Assembly (NCBI RefSeq): GCF_900021165.1
Contig: NZ_FCOQ01000039.1
Location: 30,124-94,123 of the forward strand
DNA length: 64,000 bases
Origin: Paenibacillus phocaeensis
GTDB taxonomy: Bacteria; Bacillota; Bacilli; Paenibacillales; Paenibacillaceae
Direction: 5' to 3'
Shown here: in pieces, positions 16,097-25,666 of the stretch
How positions within the stretch are numbered: position 1 is the stretch's first letter
Layout: every line of letters begins with the position of its first letter
The notes under the pieces: model-generated
Database searches by the model: none
The model's input: the letters and a program-made list of their open reading frames with translations, nothing else
Told to the model about the DNA's origin: nothing
Translations under genes and position numbers: made by a program

Positions 16097-16312
16097 ATGC
16101 CTACCCTCAGAGAACTGTTTACCGATTTGGATTTTCAGGAAGCGCTGGACCGGAAGCTTCGCATCCGTGTATTCCGTGACGATCACATGATCGACAACGG
16201 CAGCATCGTCATCCGCTTCACGGATGACACGATCATCACCCAAGCTGGAGTGAGCGAACTCTCCTACCACCCGCGCCGGGAATGCCAATTTTTCGAGCTA
16301 CGGAGAAGCTAA
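16097..16312 (+). CDS. Small conserved-looking protein, unknown
   Basis: 71-residue acidic/basic mixed protein beginning MPTLRELFTDLDFQEALDRKL and ending in FFELRRS. No signal peptide or membrane segment; the middle (RIRVFRDDHMIDNGSIVIRFTDDTIIT) looks like alternating beta strands, so a small beta-rich cytosolic domain is likely. AAGGAG lies 8 bp before the ATG, preceded by the 9-bp repeats. It stands alone between fabH and the convergent ridA-like gene. I do not recognise the family. Confidence 0.65.
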   Translation: MPTLRELFTDLDFQEALDRKLRIRVFRDDHMIDNGSIVIRFTDDTIITQAGVSELSYHPRRECQFFELRRS

Positions 16313-16359
16313 CGTCCTTGAGAAACTTTTTTCAAAATTAAGAGGCCTCATGCTTCCAT

Positions 16360-16821
16360 TTATTCCAACTCCACGATAAGTTCGATTTCCACCGGTGTGT
16401 CAAAGGGCAGCTCATTGGCCGAAATCGCGGACCGGGCATGCCTCCCCTTCTCTCCAAACACCTCCACCAGCAGCTCCGAAGCCCCATTGATCACATACGG
16501 CTGTTCCACGAACCCATCCGCCGAGTTGACGAAAGCCAGCATTTTCACGACCTGCTTCACCCGATCCAGTTCGCCGATATGTTCCTTCAGCACTGCGAGG
16601 ATATTGATCATCACCTGACGCGCCGCGTCAACCCCCTCTTCGATCGTCAATTCCCGACCGAGCTTGCCTTTGTATTTCAGCACCCCGCCTTTGCGGCAGT
16701 CGCACCCCGAAGTGTATACCAATTTGCCCGCGGTCTTGGCCGGCACGTACTGGGCCACCGGTACAGGAACTTTCTCCAGGGTGATCCCCAGTTTTTCCAG
16801 CCTTTGCTCTGTTTTTCCCAT
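16360..16821 (-). CDS. RidA-family protein (YjgF_endoribonc type)
   Basis: 153 residues from ATG 16821 (a TTG seven codons upstream is also possible). The length and the stretches APVAQYVPA-like PVAQYVPAKTAGKLVYTSG, VVKMLAFVNSADGF, VINGASELLVEVFGEKGRHARSAIS and ELPFDTPVEIELIVEL match the longer Rid subgroup. RidA proteins hydrolyse reactive enamine/imine intermediates such as 2-aminoacrylate formed by PLP enzymes; the conserved Arg in HARSAIS is the expected carboxylate-binding residue. It sits 40 bp after an M20 hydrolase and close to a PLP D-amino-acid-type enzyme, a plausible source of such imines. Enzyme activity of this subgroup is less well tested. Confidence 0.85.
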   Translation of the reverse strand: MGKTEQRLEKLGITLEKVPVPVAQYVPAKTAGKLVYTSGCDCRKGGVLKYKGKLGRELTIEEGVDAARQVMINILAVLKEHIGELDRVKQVVKMLAFVNSADGFVEQPYVINGASELLVEVFGEKGRHARSAISANELPFDTPVEIELIVELE

Positions 16822-16861
16822 ACGCGTAATATCTCCCTTCAAATTTCATTGATGGCTTCGT

Positions 16862-18079
16862 TCAACTTGAATATTTGCCACCCTTTGCCTGGCCTTCGTC
16901 AGGCCCTCTCATTAAAAAATCGATCAAGGCTCTGCAAGCCTGCTCCACTTCCCCCAAATCGACCCACTCATCCTCCGTATGGGCCTGTGCAATGTTTCCC
17001 GGCCCAAATACGATTGCGGGAATGCCAGCCCGCGCCAATTTGCTGGCGTCGCTGCCGTAGGGAGCTCCCAGAACCCTTGCTCCGGAGCTATGCTCTCGCA
17101 CTGCGAAGAGCATCGATTGAACGAACGCAGAGTCCTCCGGGGTTTCAAGGGCAAAATCGACGATAAACGGCTCCCGCACGCTAAGGCGCAAGCCCGGCTC
17201 CCGTTCGGCAAGCAAGAGCAGCCGTGAACGGATATGCTCGAACACTTCCATCGGCTCCTCTCCCGGCACCGTCCGCCGGTCCAATGTTAGGCGGCATAGT
17301 TCAGGCACCGTATTAGGCGCCACGCCGCCCTGAATCATGCTGATGCAGTGGGTAGGCGGACCGGTAAGGCGGTGCTCCGATCGGGGGTAGTCCTCCCGCT
17401 CCATAACCTGTAGTTCCTCAATTACCCGGTAGGCACGTTCGACAGCGTTGTCGGCAAGTGCCGGATTCGAGCTATGCCCAGCCTTGCCGTGTACGTCGAT
17501 ATGAAACCTTATACAACCTTTATGGGCCGTAATGATATTGAGGCCGGTCGGCTCCCCGACGACGGCCCCCTCGTAGCGAACGGCTTCGCCCGCAGCAAAT
17601 TTGGCCAGCGCAGACGCACCCCGGTAATGAATTTCTTCGTCGACCACCGCGGCTAAGCACACGGAAAGCGGCGGTACCAGGCCATTGGTCTTCAACGTTT
17701 CGAACGCAACCAGCATCGCCGCAAGCGAAGCTTTGGTATCACAGGCGCCCCGTCCGTACAGCCTCTCACCACGGATTTCGCCCGCAAACGGCGGTATGAT
17801 CATGCCTTCCACCTGAACCGTGTCCATATGAGCTTCCAGCAGTAGCCGTCTTCCGACATCCTCTCCAGGCAGCAATCCGAGCACATTTTTTCTCTCCTGT
17901 TCCACGGACTGATAAAAGCTATCCAGGCCGAGTGTCTCCAAAAAACGCTTTACGTAAGCCGCCGCTTCACCTTCTCCGTGCCCACCGGGAAATCCCGGAT
18001 TCACACTGGGGATTTGGACCAGCTCCCGCAGCACTTCCGAGACCCGGCCAGGGCGCAATAACGCCGAATACGAATCCAT
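16862..18079 (-). CDS. M20 family metallo-amidohydrolase/deacylase
   Basis: 405-residue di-zinc hydrolase of the ArgE/DapE class. Metal and catalytic residues are in place: EAHMDTVQVEG (His84, Asp86), GRGACDTKASLAAM (Asp114), VVDEEI (Glu148-Glu149), GEPTG near residue 179 and GNIAQAHTEDEW (His near 374). The lid/dimerisation domain lies at about 190-300. No signal peptide, so cytosolic. Such enzymes remove acyl or aminoacyl groups from amides; ArgE, DapE or a carboxypeptidase cannot be told apart from sequence. It lies 21 bp after the PLP-enzyme gene in the 16360-28914 catabolic cluster, so a substrate from that pathway is inferred. Confidence 0.85.
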   Translation of the reverse strand: MDSYSALLRPGRVSEVLRELVQIPSVNPGFPGGHGEGEAAAYVKRFLETLGLDSFYQSVEQERKNVLGLLPGEDVGRRLLLEAHMDTVQVEGMIIPPFAGEIRGERLYGRGACDTKASLAAMLVAFETLKTNGLVPPLSVCLAAVVDEEIHYRGASALAKFAAGEAVRYEGAVVGEPTGLNIITAHKGCIRFHIDVHGKAGHSSNPALADNAVERAYRVIEELQVMEREDYPRSEHRLTGPPTHCISMIQGGVAPNTVPELCRLTLDRRTVPGEEPMEVFEHIRSRLLLLAEREPGLRLSVREPFIVDFALETPEDSAFVQSMLFAVREHSSGARVLGAPYGSDASKLARAGIPAIVFGPGNIAQAHTEDEWVDLGEVEQACRALIDFLMRGPDEGQAKGGKYSS

Positions 18080-18100
18080 TCTCCTTACCTCCGGTTTCCT

Positions 18101-19192
18101 CTAGTAATTACAACCTCTGGCATCAATGGAAATCCGCTCGGCAGCCTCCCCTCGCCTTACCCCCTGGATTTCGTCATACAGATTAGGAATCACGCAAGAA
18201 TGATTCGGAATAATTTCGATTCTGTCGCCGACGGCAAGCTGTTCTTTCGCCGGATCAAACGTCAGAAAGCCATGTTCCTCGTTGAGCCCGGAAACTTCGA
18301 TGCCCGGCCTGCCGACCACAATACCATAGCCCGGACGGCCATGCGCTTTGTCGCTGGTCAGCGTTTTGGTACCCGCATCGATTGTGGCCATGCCGGGCAA
18401 GGGAACACTGATAACCGTGGTCAGAATGCGCAGAGCACAATCTTCTTCGGCAGCCAGCCCCATACCGACGCCACTGGCATCGAAAAAAATATAATTGCCG
18501 GCACGCACTTCCGTAACGTCCTGCAAGTAATCGCAAAACAGGGCCGATGGGGTTGAGCCGCTACTGACGATGCCGATCGGGACTCCATCGGCCTTCATCC
18601 GCTCCACAGTCTTCTTAAGCAATGCGGATTCGACAGTTACCGCATCAATAAACCCCTGCCGGTTCGTATTTTTGTAAATCGTCCCGGCATAGTTCATGAT
18701 GCCTTCCACGACGAGGCCATCCATGGCATGCACCGCTTTGGCGAACGATGCCGCGTCTTCACCCGGCTGCCGTCCGCCGCGGTGCAAACCGCCGTCCACT
18801 TCCACCAGTACGCGCACCGGCTTGCCGCTCTCCCTCCCGACACTGGCCAGACCTTCCGCTCCGGCCAGACTGTCGACTGTCGTCAGAAGATCCGCCCGCG
18901 CATGCAGTTTGGCGAACCGCTTCAGGTTCACCTCGCCGACAATGGAGTAGGCGATCAGAATGTTGCCGATGCCGGCGTTCACGAATACTTCAGCCTCGGA
19001 AAGCTTGGCAGCCGTGATGCCGATGGCACCCGCAGCGATCTGCTTTCGGGCCAGCCAAACCGACTTTGATGATTTGATATGCGGACGATGTCTGAGGCCG
19101 TGCTCTTTCAGGCGTCTCGCCATCGCCGCAATATTGCGGTCTACGATATCCAAATCGATGATCGGTTGAGGCGTAATCCAACCTTCGTACAT
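18101..19192 (-). CDS. PLP-dependent D-threonine aldolase/D-serine dehydratase-like enzyme
   Basis: 363-residue fold-type III PLP enzyme. N-terminal alanine-racemase-like barrel with the Schiff-base Lys40 in RPHIKSSKS; substrate loop VLVEVDGGLHRGG near residue 130; C-terminal beta domain with the paired metal ligands His331 and Cys333 in PNHSCVIPN. This His/Cys pair is diagnostic of the DSD1/D-threonine aldolase group. Known members split D-threonine to glycine and acetaldehyde or dehydrate D-serine to pyruvate via 2-aminoacrylate. It lies between the glycosidase and M20 genes, with spacings of 17 and 21 bp, so is very probably co-transcribed. Substrate is not determined by sequence. Confidence 0.85.
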   Translation of the reverse strand: MYEGWITPQPIIDLDIVDRNIAAMARRLKEHGLRHRPHIKSSKSVWLARKQIAAGAIGITAAKLSEAEVFVNAGIGNILIAYSIVGEVNLKRFAKLHARADLLTTVDSLAGAEGLASVGRESGKPVRVLVEVDGGLHRGGRQPGEDAASFAKAVHAMDGLVVEGIMNYAGTIYKNTNRQGFIDAVTVESALLKKTVERMKADGVPIGIVSSGSTPSALFCDYLQDVTEVRAGNYIFFDASGVGMGLAAEEDCALRILTTVISVPLPGMATIDAGTKTLTSDKAHGRPGYGIVVGRPGIEVSGLNEEHGFLTFDPAKEQLAVGDRIEIIPNHSCVIPNLYDEIQGVRRGEAAERISIDARGCNY

Positions 19193-19209
19193 ACGATCCT
19201 CTCCTTATT

Positions 19210-22200
19210 TCAGGTTTCCACCGGTATGTTACGGTAGGAAGCCGTCACGTTCCCTTTTTCGTCCGTGGCGAACAATACAGATCGACCCCGATCCAGGTTG
19301 AAGCGGTAACGCACCCCGTTTACTCGGTTCTCTACTTCAACCGCGGCATCCCTCCCGTATTCGGACACGAACGTAAACAGGTAACCCTCGGCAAACCTCT
19401 GCAATGAGCCGTAAACTCCTGGCAGTTGTCCACCTTCGAGCCAACGCAGATTGCCGGCCACCCCTGCCAAAGCCACAGCTTCGGCATATAACGCTGCGAC
19501 TGGTTCCGAACGATCACCTAGTTCGACCGGCAACGGGCACCAGAGCAATTTGCCCTTGCCGATCTCAAATACCGCTGCTTCAGATGCTGCTCCTTCCCAG
19601 CCTAATGCAACCTCCGCCGACACTTCCCCGATTCGCTTTTGCCCAAACGAAACCGGATAGGTCTGTCCTTGCAAAAGCAATTCTTCTTCGCGCTGAACAT
19701 TGACAAGCCTGCGATGTCCGGTAACCTTTGACAGACGGTCTGTCGGCTTCCAATACGCATCCAAACCCAGCGGTCCCGTAAACAGAAGCACTCCTCCATA
19801 GGATTCGATATGGGCGATCAAACGTTCCAACGCCTCGTCACAAAAATTGTGCGGGCTGGGTACGATGATCAGTCTGGGGGCAAAGGTGTCCAGAGAATCC
19901 AACTGGTATTCGCCAAGTCCCCTAAACGGAACCTTCAGTTCGTAAGCCAGAACCCTGGCCGTTTTTGCCGTCGCTTCGCAGGCGAAACGCCGATTAGAGA
20001 AATCGTTGCTGTAAGGAAACACGACAGCGATCTCCTCCATTTGCCGATCCTCGAAAACACCGGAAATGCGGTCCATGAAAGCTCCAAAATCATAGGATAC
20101 GTCGGCTTCCGGTTTTTCCGTCCCGTCTGCGCGCAACGCGCCAATGTTTGATTCGTTCACATTATTCATGAAATAATTGGTATTCCAAAGCCACTGCACA
20201 GCCCCCGCTCCGCCGGTGGCGAAAGCGTAGGCGTATTTACGCTCCAGGATGCTTTTCAGCTCGCTTTCGCTCCGCTTCGCCCGGTTGTCCGGCATCTCCA
20301 AATACATGATGCCGGTCTCCTGTACCAGCAACGGTCGATCTGGAGCTTTGGCAAAAACGCTGTCCCAAACGAGCTGATCGTTCAGCCACCAGGTGTGTAC
20401 TGTCGTGTAATCCGTCTCCCCTGCATAGAAAAACGGCGAAGGCCTAGGCCCCCGGCCGAGCGCTTCATCCTGGCCTACCGTGATTAGTTGGCCCGGCACC
20501 GCCCGGGTAAGCGCCTGCTTCAACTCCCTGATCCAGCGGTTATGCATCTCCATCGTAAACAGCGTGTAGTCGATCCAGCGGTTGTTTTTGCGCGGCAGAC
20601 GCATATTCTCGATATCGAAGCTGATTTCCTCCGGCTCCGGCAGCGTAGCGTCGGCAAAATCCGACAGTTCGTCCGGCGTCATATTCCAACGATCTTGCAG
20701 CGTCCCGATCCGGCCGTGGCGGCGTTCCAGCCACTCCCGGAAGGCGGCACGTTCAAACCGATCACCGATGCGACGTGGCCCGGCAAAAATCCGACGCGGA
20801 TCAAACAGAGAAGGTTCATTGATGAGATCCCAATTGACGTTCGTGCTTAACCGGTGTCTGGATACGATAGTCAGTAAAAAACGTTTTTGCGCTTCGATAC
20901 TGCGGGGATCGAGGTATGGATTTTCGCCTTCCCAAGCCTCCGGCGTAAACGCGAAAAACGTAAACGTCACTTCCAAATCCCACCGTTTGGCGGTCAAAAT
21001 AAACGCATCGATTGCGCGCAGCACCTCTTCGGACACATGCCCGTCCGCAAACATCACGTTGCGCCAAGCCGTCCATAGCCCCGTACGTATCCAGTTGATG
21101 CCCGCCCGCTTCATGGCAGCCATGTCCCGATGCCAAACGTCCGGATTCGGCAAAAACACAAACTTACGGGAAACATCGGAAGTCATATACGTCATCCCGA
21201 CCACCGGAAATGGACGGCCGTTTTTTCGGAAATAATCTCTGTCCCTGACAAGCGGCGCACCTTCCCGCAGTAATTTCGCGTCCCAGCCCCAAAAACCCTG
21301 GCGCAAGACGCGGCGTTCGCCGCAGGAAGAAACGGCCTCCGTCGTAATCCGATACATTCCGGGCTCCACGTCGAAAGGAAGTGTCAAAACCTTGAAAGAT
21401 ACGTCAACATTGGCTTCTAACACCAGCTCTGTGGACCACACCGCCGTATGATCGCCTTCTCTCTTCAGATCAATGCTGAAGCGCCAAGCGACCGATCGGT
21501 CGACGTCTTCCCAGCCCTTTTGCCGGATGCGCTGCAATTGCAGCCGCAACCCGGCGCGTTCCCCTGGTTGATAGGAGGCATAGGTCGGTTTCAGCCACAT
21601 CTCGGTCACGCCCGCCGCGCAAAACTCCGCCCATTCGCCGAGCGCCGCAACGCCTTCTTCCTTCCAGAAAGCATCATCCACCTGCTGATTGATCATGATC
21701 CAGCGGCCGCCGGCAAAGTTGCCGTTCGTATGCTCCAGCAAAACTGCGGGAGCCGCGACCTCACGATCTGCGGCGGAAACCCCTTTCAGTAGCGGGTAAA
21801 TGCGCGCGTCCATCGGGCCGTTGGAGCCACTCTCCGCCGGGATGTCTCGGCTCTTAGAGACGTGCAGGACCAGGCCGTAAGTGGCCGACACTTTAAAAAG
21901 TCGCTCTTTGCCGACAAACAGCGGCAGTTCCTCCGTCCCTACCAGCCGATCAATCGGCGCGGAGTCTACAGCAAGCGCTTCGTGGATCAGCAATTGCTGG
22001 TGGTAGGCCGTCATCTCCCCGAGTTCAGTCCAACTTCCTTCCCGGTCCTCCACCGGATTTTTAAAGGGAGCCCCGCCCAAGCTTACCAGGCCGCCGCCTC
22101 TGCGTAAAAAGCCAAGCAACGCTGGCCAAGCCGCCTTCGGAAAATATGGGCCATGCAGATAAACAAGGCTGGCCGTCCGCTTATCCTCCAGCGCCTCGCT

Positions 22201-22314
22201 TAATCCCGCCGCATCCACCGGCGTCATTCCTTGGGACCATTGGCGGACGATTCCCGGCTGCGGGCGTTCTCCGGGATAAGGAAATTGCGGATCATAAAAA
22301 ATGAGGTGTTTCAT
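19210..22314 (-). CDS. Large cytosolic clan GH-A glycoside hydrolase
   Basis: 1034 residues without signal peptide. Residues 1-235 resemble a class I glutamine-amidotransferase-like domain (KHLIFYDPQFPYPGE, GGGLVSLGGAPFKNP); 236-350 is a beta-sandwich. The TIM barrel at 360-700 has the probable acid/base Glu500 in NWDLINEPS and nucleophile Glu666 in PLLVQETGIMY, the classic clan GH-A pair. A second flavodoxin/GAT-like domain (IAVVFPYSNDF, LIIVPSPHNF) at about 760-870 recalls the trimerisation domain of GH42. The closest family is uncertain: GH42-like or an unclassified GH-A. Placed 60 bp after two sugar permease genes, it would hydrolyse the imported glycoside. Confidence 0.75.
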   Translation of the reverse strand: MKHLIFYDPQFPYPGERPQPGIVRQWSQGMTPVDAAGLSEALEDKRTASLVYLHGPYFPKAAWPALLGFLRRGGGLVSLGGAPFKNPVEDREGSWTELGEMTAYHQQLLIHEALAVDSAPIDRLVGTEELPLFVGKERLFKVSATYGLVLHVSKSRDIPAESGSNGPMDARIYPLLKGVSAADREVAAPAVLLEHTNGNFAGGRWIMINQQVDDAFWKEEGVAALGEWAEFCAAGVTEMWLKPTYASYQPGERAGLRLQLQRIRQKGWEDVDRSVAWRFSIDLKREGDHTAVWSTELVLEANVDVSFKVLTLPFDVEPGMYRITTEAVSSCGERRVLRQGFWGWDAKLLREGAPLVRDRDYFRKNGRPFPVVGMTYMTSDVSRKFVFLPNPDVWHRDMAAMKRAGINWIRTGLWTAWRNVMFADGHVSEEVLRAIDAFILTAKRWDLEVTFTFFAFTPEAWEGENPYLDPRSIEAQKRFLLTIVSRHRLSTNVNWDLINEPSLFDPRRIFAGPRRIGDRFERAAFREWLERRHGRIGTLQDRWNMTPDELSDFADATLPEPEEISFDIENMRLPRKNNRWIDYTLFTMEMHNRWIRELKQALTRAVPGQLITVGQDEALGRGPRPSPFFYAGETDYTTVHTWWLNDQLVWDSVFAKAPDRPLLVQETGIMYLEMPDNRAKRSESELKSILERKYAYAFATGGAGAVQWLWNTNYFMNNVNESNIGALRADGTEKPEADVSYDFGAFMDRISGVFEDRQMEEIAVVFPYSNDFSNRRFACEATAKTARVLAYELKVPFRGLGEYQLDSLDTFAPRLIIVPSPHNFCDEALERLIAHIESYGGVLLFTGPLGLDAYWKPTDRLSKVTGHRRLVNVQREEELLLQGQTYPVSFGQKRIGEVSAEVALGWEGAASEAAVFEIGKGKLLWCPLPVELGDRSEPVAALYAEAVALAGVAGNLRWLEGGQLPGVYGSLQRFAEGYLFTFVSEYGRDAAVEVENRVNGVRYRFNLDRGRSVLFATDEKGNVTASYRNIPVET

Positions 22315-22373
22315 GCGTCCTCCTTAAATTTGTGCTTTTCCGCCTTACATCCATCATGGGGTTCAGGCCAAGC

Positions 22374-23267
22374 CTAACCCTTAACGGCACCAGCCACCAT
22401 GCCCTTCATGATTTGCTCCTGAAAAATCAGGAAAACCACGATCGTCGGCAACACGGAAGTGGCCATGGCCGCCATCGTTAAGGCGTAATCTGTGCCGAAT
22501 CCGTCCGAAAAGATCGACAAACCGAGCGGAATCGTTTTTAGGGACTGCTTGTTGATGAACACAAGAGCGAAAGCAAAGTCGTTCCAATAACGTAAAAATC
22601 CAAGTATGGCCACTGTGGATAAAGCCGGAAGCGTAAGAGGCAGCATCATGCGGACGAAAATGCCCCAATAGCCGACGCCATCCATGATGGCGGCTTCCTC
22701 AATTTCTTTCGGGATCGTGGACATATAAGCCGAAATGACAAATATGGCGATCGGCAGTTCAAAACAGGTATAAGGCAAAATCAAGGCCCAGTAAGTATTG
22801 AGAATCCCGACGTTTTTCATCATGATAAACAAAGGAACGAGGGTGCTGTGTATCGGGATCAGCATTCCGACCACGAATAATCCGCTGATCAATCCTCGAA
22901 GGCGGAACGAAAATCTGCACAAGACGAAAGCCGTCAAAGCTCCCAAAAACAGGGTGAGCAGAATCGCCGAGACCGTTACGATACTCGAGTTAATAGCGGC
23001 TCTTCCCATCCCGGCCAATTCCCAGGCCCGGGAAAAATTCTCGAAATTAATCGCCTTCGGCAGAGCAAATGGGTGCTCATAAAATTCCTGATTCGTCTTA
23101 AACGCGCTGATAAACAGCCAATAAAGTGGATATAACGTGACCAGCGCATAAGCGACCATCAACAGGTTGATGAGGTATTCCAATCCTTTAGCCAGGAAAG
23201 ACTTCTCCTCTAAGCTTCGGGGTCCAAGCAGACCTGGCTTGGGTTCGGACAACATGGAATCCGGCAT
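22374..23267 (-). CDS. Carbohydrate ABC transporter permease (MalG type)
   Basis: 297 residues with six predicted membrane helices and the EAA loop EIEEAAIMDGVGYWGIFVRM near residue 200, where the permease docks to the ATPase. The C-terminus MVAGAVKG is typical of MalG-type subunits. It overlaps nothing but lies only 14 bp after its partner permease gene, with ribosome site AGAAAGGAG. No ATPase gene is nearby; a shared MsmX-like ATPase elsewhere in the genome is inferred, as usual for such systems. Confidence 0.92.
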   Translation of the reverse strand: MPDSMLSEPKPGLLGPRSLEEKSFLAKGLEYLINLLMVAYALVTLYPLYWLFISAFKTNQEFYEHPFALPKAINFENFSRAWELAGMGRAAINSSIVTVSAILLTLFLGALTAFVLCRFSFRLRGLISGLFVVGMLIPIHSTLVPLFIMMKNVGILNTYWALILPYTCFELPIAIFVISAYMSTIPKEIEEAAIMDGVGYWGIFVRMMLPLTLPALSTVAILGFLRYWNDFAFALVFINKQSLKTIPLGLSIFSDGFGTDYALTMAAMATSVLPTIVVFLIFQEQIMKGMVAGAVKG

Positions 23268-23281
23268 TCCCTTTCTCCTTT

Positions 23282-24157
23282 CTAAGCTTCCTTGTTTCTG
23301 AACAACAACTGGCTTACGACGATCAAGCCCCCGCTGATCACCACGATGGCGGTGGACACTGCCGAACCGTAGCCATACCGGTACACGTTAAAGGTGTTGT
23401 TATACATATAGGTCGCAAGTAACTCCGTAGACTGGGCGGGTCCGCCGCCGGTCATGATAAAGACTTGGTCGAACGCCTTTAGGCTGCCCGCGATGCACAT
23501 GACGATCACCACGTTGACGGTGCCGCGGATCATCGGCAAAGTCACATAGAACAACTTCTGGTACGGCTTCGTGCCATCGATTTGGCAAGCATCCTCGATC
23601 TCGGACGGAATATTCTGAATCGCGGCGATGAACATAATGAGGTACGGACCTATGAAGTTCCAAATGATCGGAACGGATACGGCGAGCATGTTCACTGACC
23701 GGTCGGACAACCAAGGCCGCGTCCAGGAACCTAGCCCGATATTCTCCAATACAGTGTTGACCAGTCCAAATTGCGGATGGTAGATATAGCCCCAAATTAA
23801 ACCGACAACTACAGTGGAGAGCACCATCGGCATAAATACGGCGCTGCGGATGAAGCGGTGGAGCGTGGTGTTCTTGCGCAGAAGCAATGCCAGTACCAGC
23901 GCGATGGGCACCTGGCCGAGAATGGAAGCCGCAACGATGATCAGATTATTTTTAAGGGCTCTCCAAAACACGGGATCGCTTAACGCCTCGCGGTAATTTT
24001 CCAACCCGACATAACTAAGCGGGCCAATCCCTCTCCAATCGAAGAAACCGTAGTACATGGACCAAAACACGGGGATGATCACGAAAAAAGCGTAAAGAAG
24101 AAGGGAGGGGAGAAGCGCCAGGGTCACAAAGCGTTTGAAATGCATGGTCGATATCAT
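23282..24157 (-). CDS. Carbohydrate ABC transporter permease (MalF/UgpA type)
   Basis: 291 residues, six predicted membrane helices, EAA loop EIEDACQIDGTKPYQKLFYV near residue 190. The region PVFWSMYYGFFDWRGIGP after helix 1 and the motif GGGPAQSTE near residue 240 are typical of CUT1 permeases. GAGGGGG precedes the ATG. Middle gene of the SBP-permease-permease set that would import the glycoside cleaved by the GH-A enzyme. Confidence 0.92.
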   Translation of the reverse strand: MISTMHFKRFVTLALLPSLLLYAFFVIIPVFWSMYYGFFDWRGIGPLSYVGLENYREALSDPVFWRALKNNLIIVAASILGQVPIALVLALLLRKNTTLHRFIRSAVFMPMVLSTVVVGLIWGYIYHPQFGLVNTVLENIGLGSWTRPWLSDRSVNMLAVSVPIIWNFIGPYLIMFIAAIQNIPSEIEDACQIDGTKPYQKLFYVTLPMIRGTVNVVIVMCIAGSLKAFDQVFIMTGGGPAQSTELLATYMYNNTFNVYRYGYGSAVSTAIVVISGGLIVVSQLLFRNKEA

Positions 24158-24249
24158 GGGAATCCCCCTCTAACATATTGGGACAAACGGTAGTCTAGTC
24201 TAATTTCATAACTTCCATTGCGGTTTTACAGATTAACTAAAGTCCCAGC

Positions 24250-25569
24250 TTAATACTTTTGCGCATCCTGCACACTATCGGCAATCGCGGCCGGATCGCC
24301 CCCCATCATTAGCTCCTGCAACCCGTTGTTCAGGGCTTCCGTCGTGGCGGAGGACATGTAGGCGTCATATACCGGACTAAACGGAACACTGGAAACCAAG
24401 TCATATGCTTTCGTAAACAACGGCGTTACTTTGGAAGCGTCGATATCCACTTTATAGTTAACCAAAATGTTGCTTTCGGCGATGGCTTTTTGCGCCTCAG
24501 GCCCACTGATCGCGTAGATCAAATCAAGCGCAGCATCCCGCGCTGCCCCTTCAACGTTTTTGTTCAAGGCGAAACCGGTACCCGTCGATGCGGATAGCGA
24601 CTTCGCTTCGCCCTTGCCGTTCGGAATGGCTGGGAATACCGTAACGCCGATTTTATCCAGGAACGATTCGGAAGCGGTCGAAGCGAGGTTCGTCAATGTC
24701 CAGTTTCCGCCCATAGTCATCGCCGCTTGCTCTTGCGAGAACAACTGCTCGGCTTGGGCGTTATCGATGGAGTTGGCTCCATCCTGGAAGGCAGCGGCAT
24801 CCACAAGCTGTTTAAAATACGTCAGGGCTTGGACGAAATCGGGATCCGTAAAGGATGCTCCTTCCCCCTTAACCGCGTTCAGGAACCACTCCGAACCGGT
24901 CACCCGGTCGCCCAAGGTCGACAAGATCGTGGAGTTGGCCACCCAATTCGCTTTGTTGCCTAGCGCAAACGGGATAATATCATTGTCGTTAAACGTTTGG
25001 ATCGCCGCCATTAGTTCATCCCAGGTTTCAGGAACCCTCACGTTATACTTTTCGAACAACTCGATGTTGTAATAAAGAATGGAAGAAGGAGACAAGTTGA
25101 CCGGCGCAGCATAAGCTTTGCCTTCGAATGTAAGTGCGTCGAACGCGCCGGGAAGGAAATGGTCGGTCCACTCCGCTTGATGCGCGGCGAAAAGATCGTC
25201 AATCGGCTGAATCAAGCCACCGTTATAGAACTCGGCAATCATGCTTCCGGGATTGGTCAGGAACACGTCTGGCAATTCCCCAGCCGCCGCTACCGTCTTC
25301 AGCCTTTGCTTGTAGCCGTCGGCTGGAATGGCCTGGATATCCAACTTCACTTCAGGATGTGCCGCAACGTATTGATCAATCAAGCCTCTCATCGTTTTAG
25401 CACGTTGGTCGTCGCCCGAAAAGTTGTGCCAGATGGAAAGAGAGACTTGCTCGTTGCCGCTGCCCGAAGCTGAGGAGTTGCTTGAGCCATTCTCTGCGTT
25501 CTTCCCTCCGCAAGCGGCCAATAAGACAACCATCATCGCGGTCAGACAAATGAACATCGTTTTTCTCAT
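24250..25569 (-). CDS. Carbohydrate-binding lipoprotein of ABC importer
   Basis: 439-residue extracellular solute-binding protein (family 1). Signal peptide ends in lipobox LLAAC with Cys20, then a Ser/Asn-rich linker to about residue 42. The core holds LSIWHNFSGDDQRAKTM, YAAPVNLSPSSILYYN and MTMGGNWTL, typical of CUT1 binding proteins. Strong AAGGAGGG ribosome site. It sits 98 bp after the response-regulator gene and 93 bp before the permeases. Ligand not predictable. Confidence 0.92.
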   Translation of the reverse strand: MRKTMFICLTAMMVVLLAACGGKNAENGSSNSSASGSGNEQVSLSIWHNFSGDDQRAKTMRGLIDQYVAAHPEVKLDIQAIPADGYKQRLKTVAAAGELPDVFLTNPGSMIAEFYNGGLIQPIDDLFAAHQAEWTDHFLPGAFDALTFEGKAYAAPVNLSPSSILYYNIELFEKYNVRVPETWDELMAAIQTFNDNDIIPFALGNKANWVANSTILSTLGDRVTGSEWFLNAVKGEGASFTDPDFVQALTYFKQLVDAAAFQDGANSIDNAQAEQLFSQEQAAMTMGGNWTLTNLASTASESFLDKIGVTVFPAIPNGKGEAKSLSASTGTGFALNKNVEGAARDAALDLIYAISGPEAQKAIAESNILVNYKVDIDASKVTPLFTKAYDLVSSVPFSPVYDAYMSSATTEALNNGLQELMMGGDPAAIADSVQDAQKY

Positions 25570-25666
25570 TTCTTGCCCTCCTTTTGAATGTCTTTACAAT
25601 GATTATTTTAAGATGGGCAAAGAGCCAGGGTAAGGGGCGGATGTCAAGATCAAGGGGGGGCATCTT

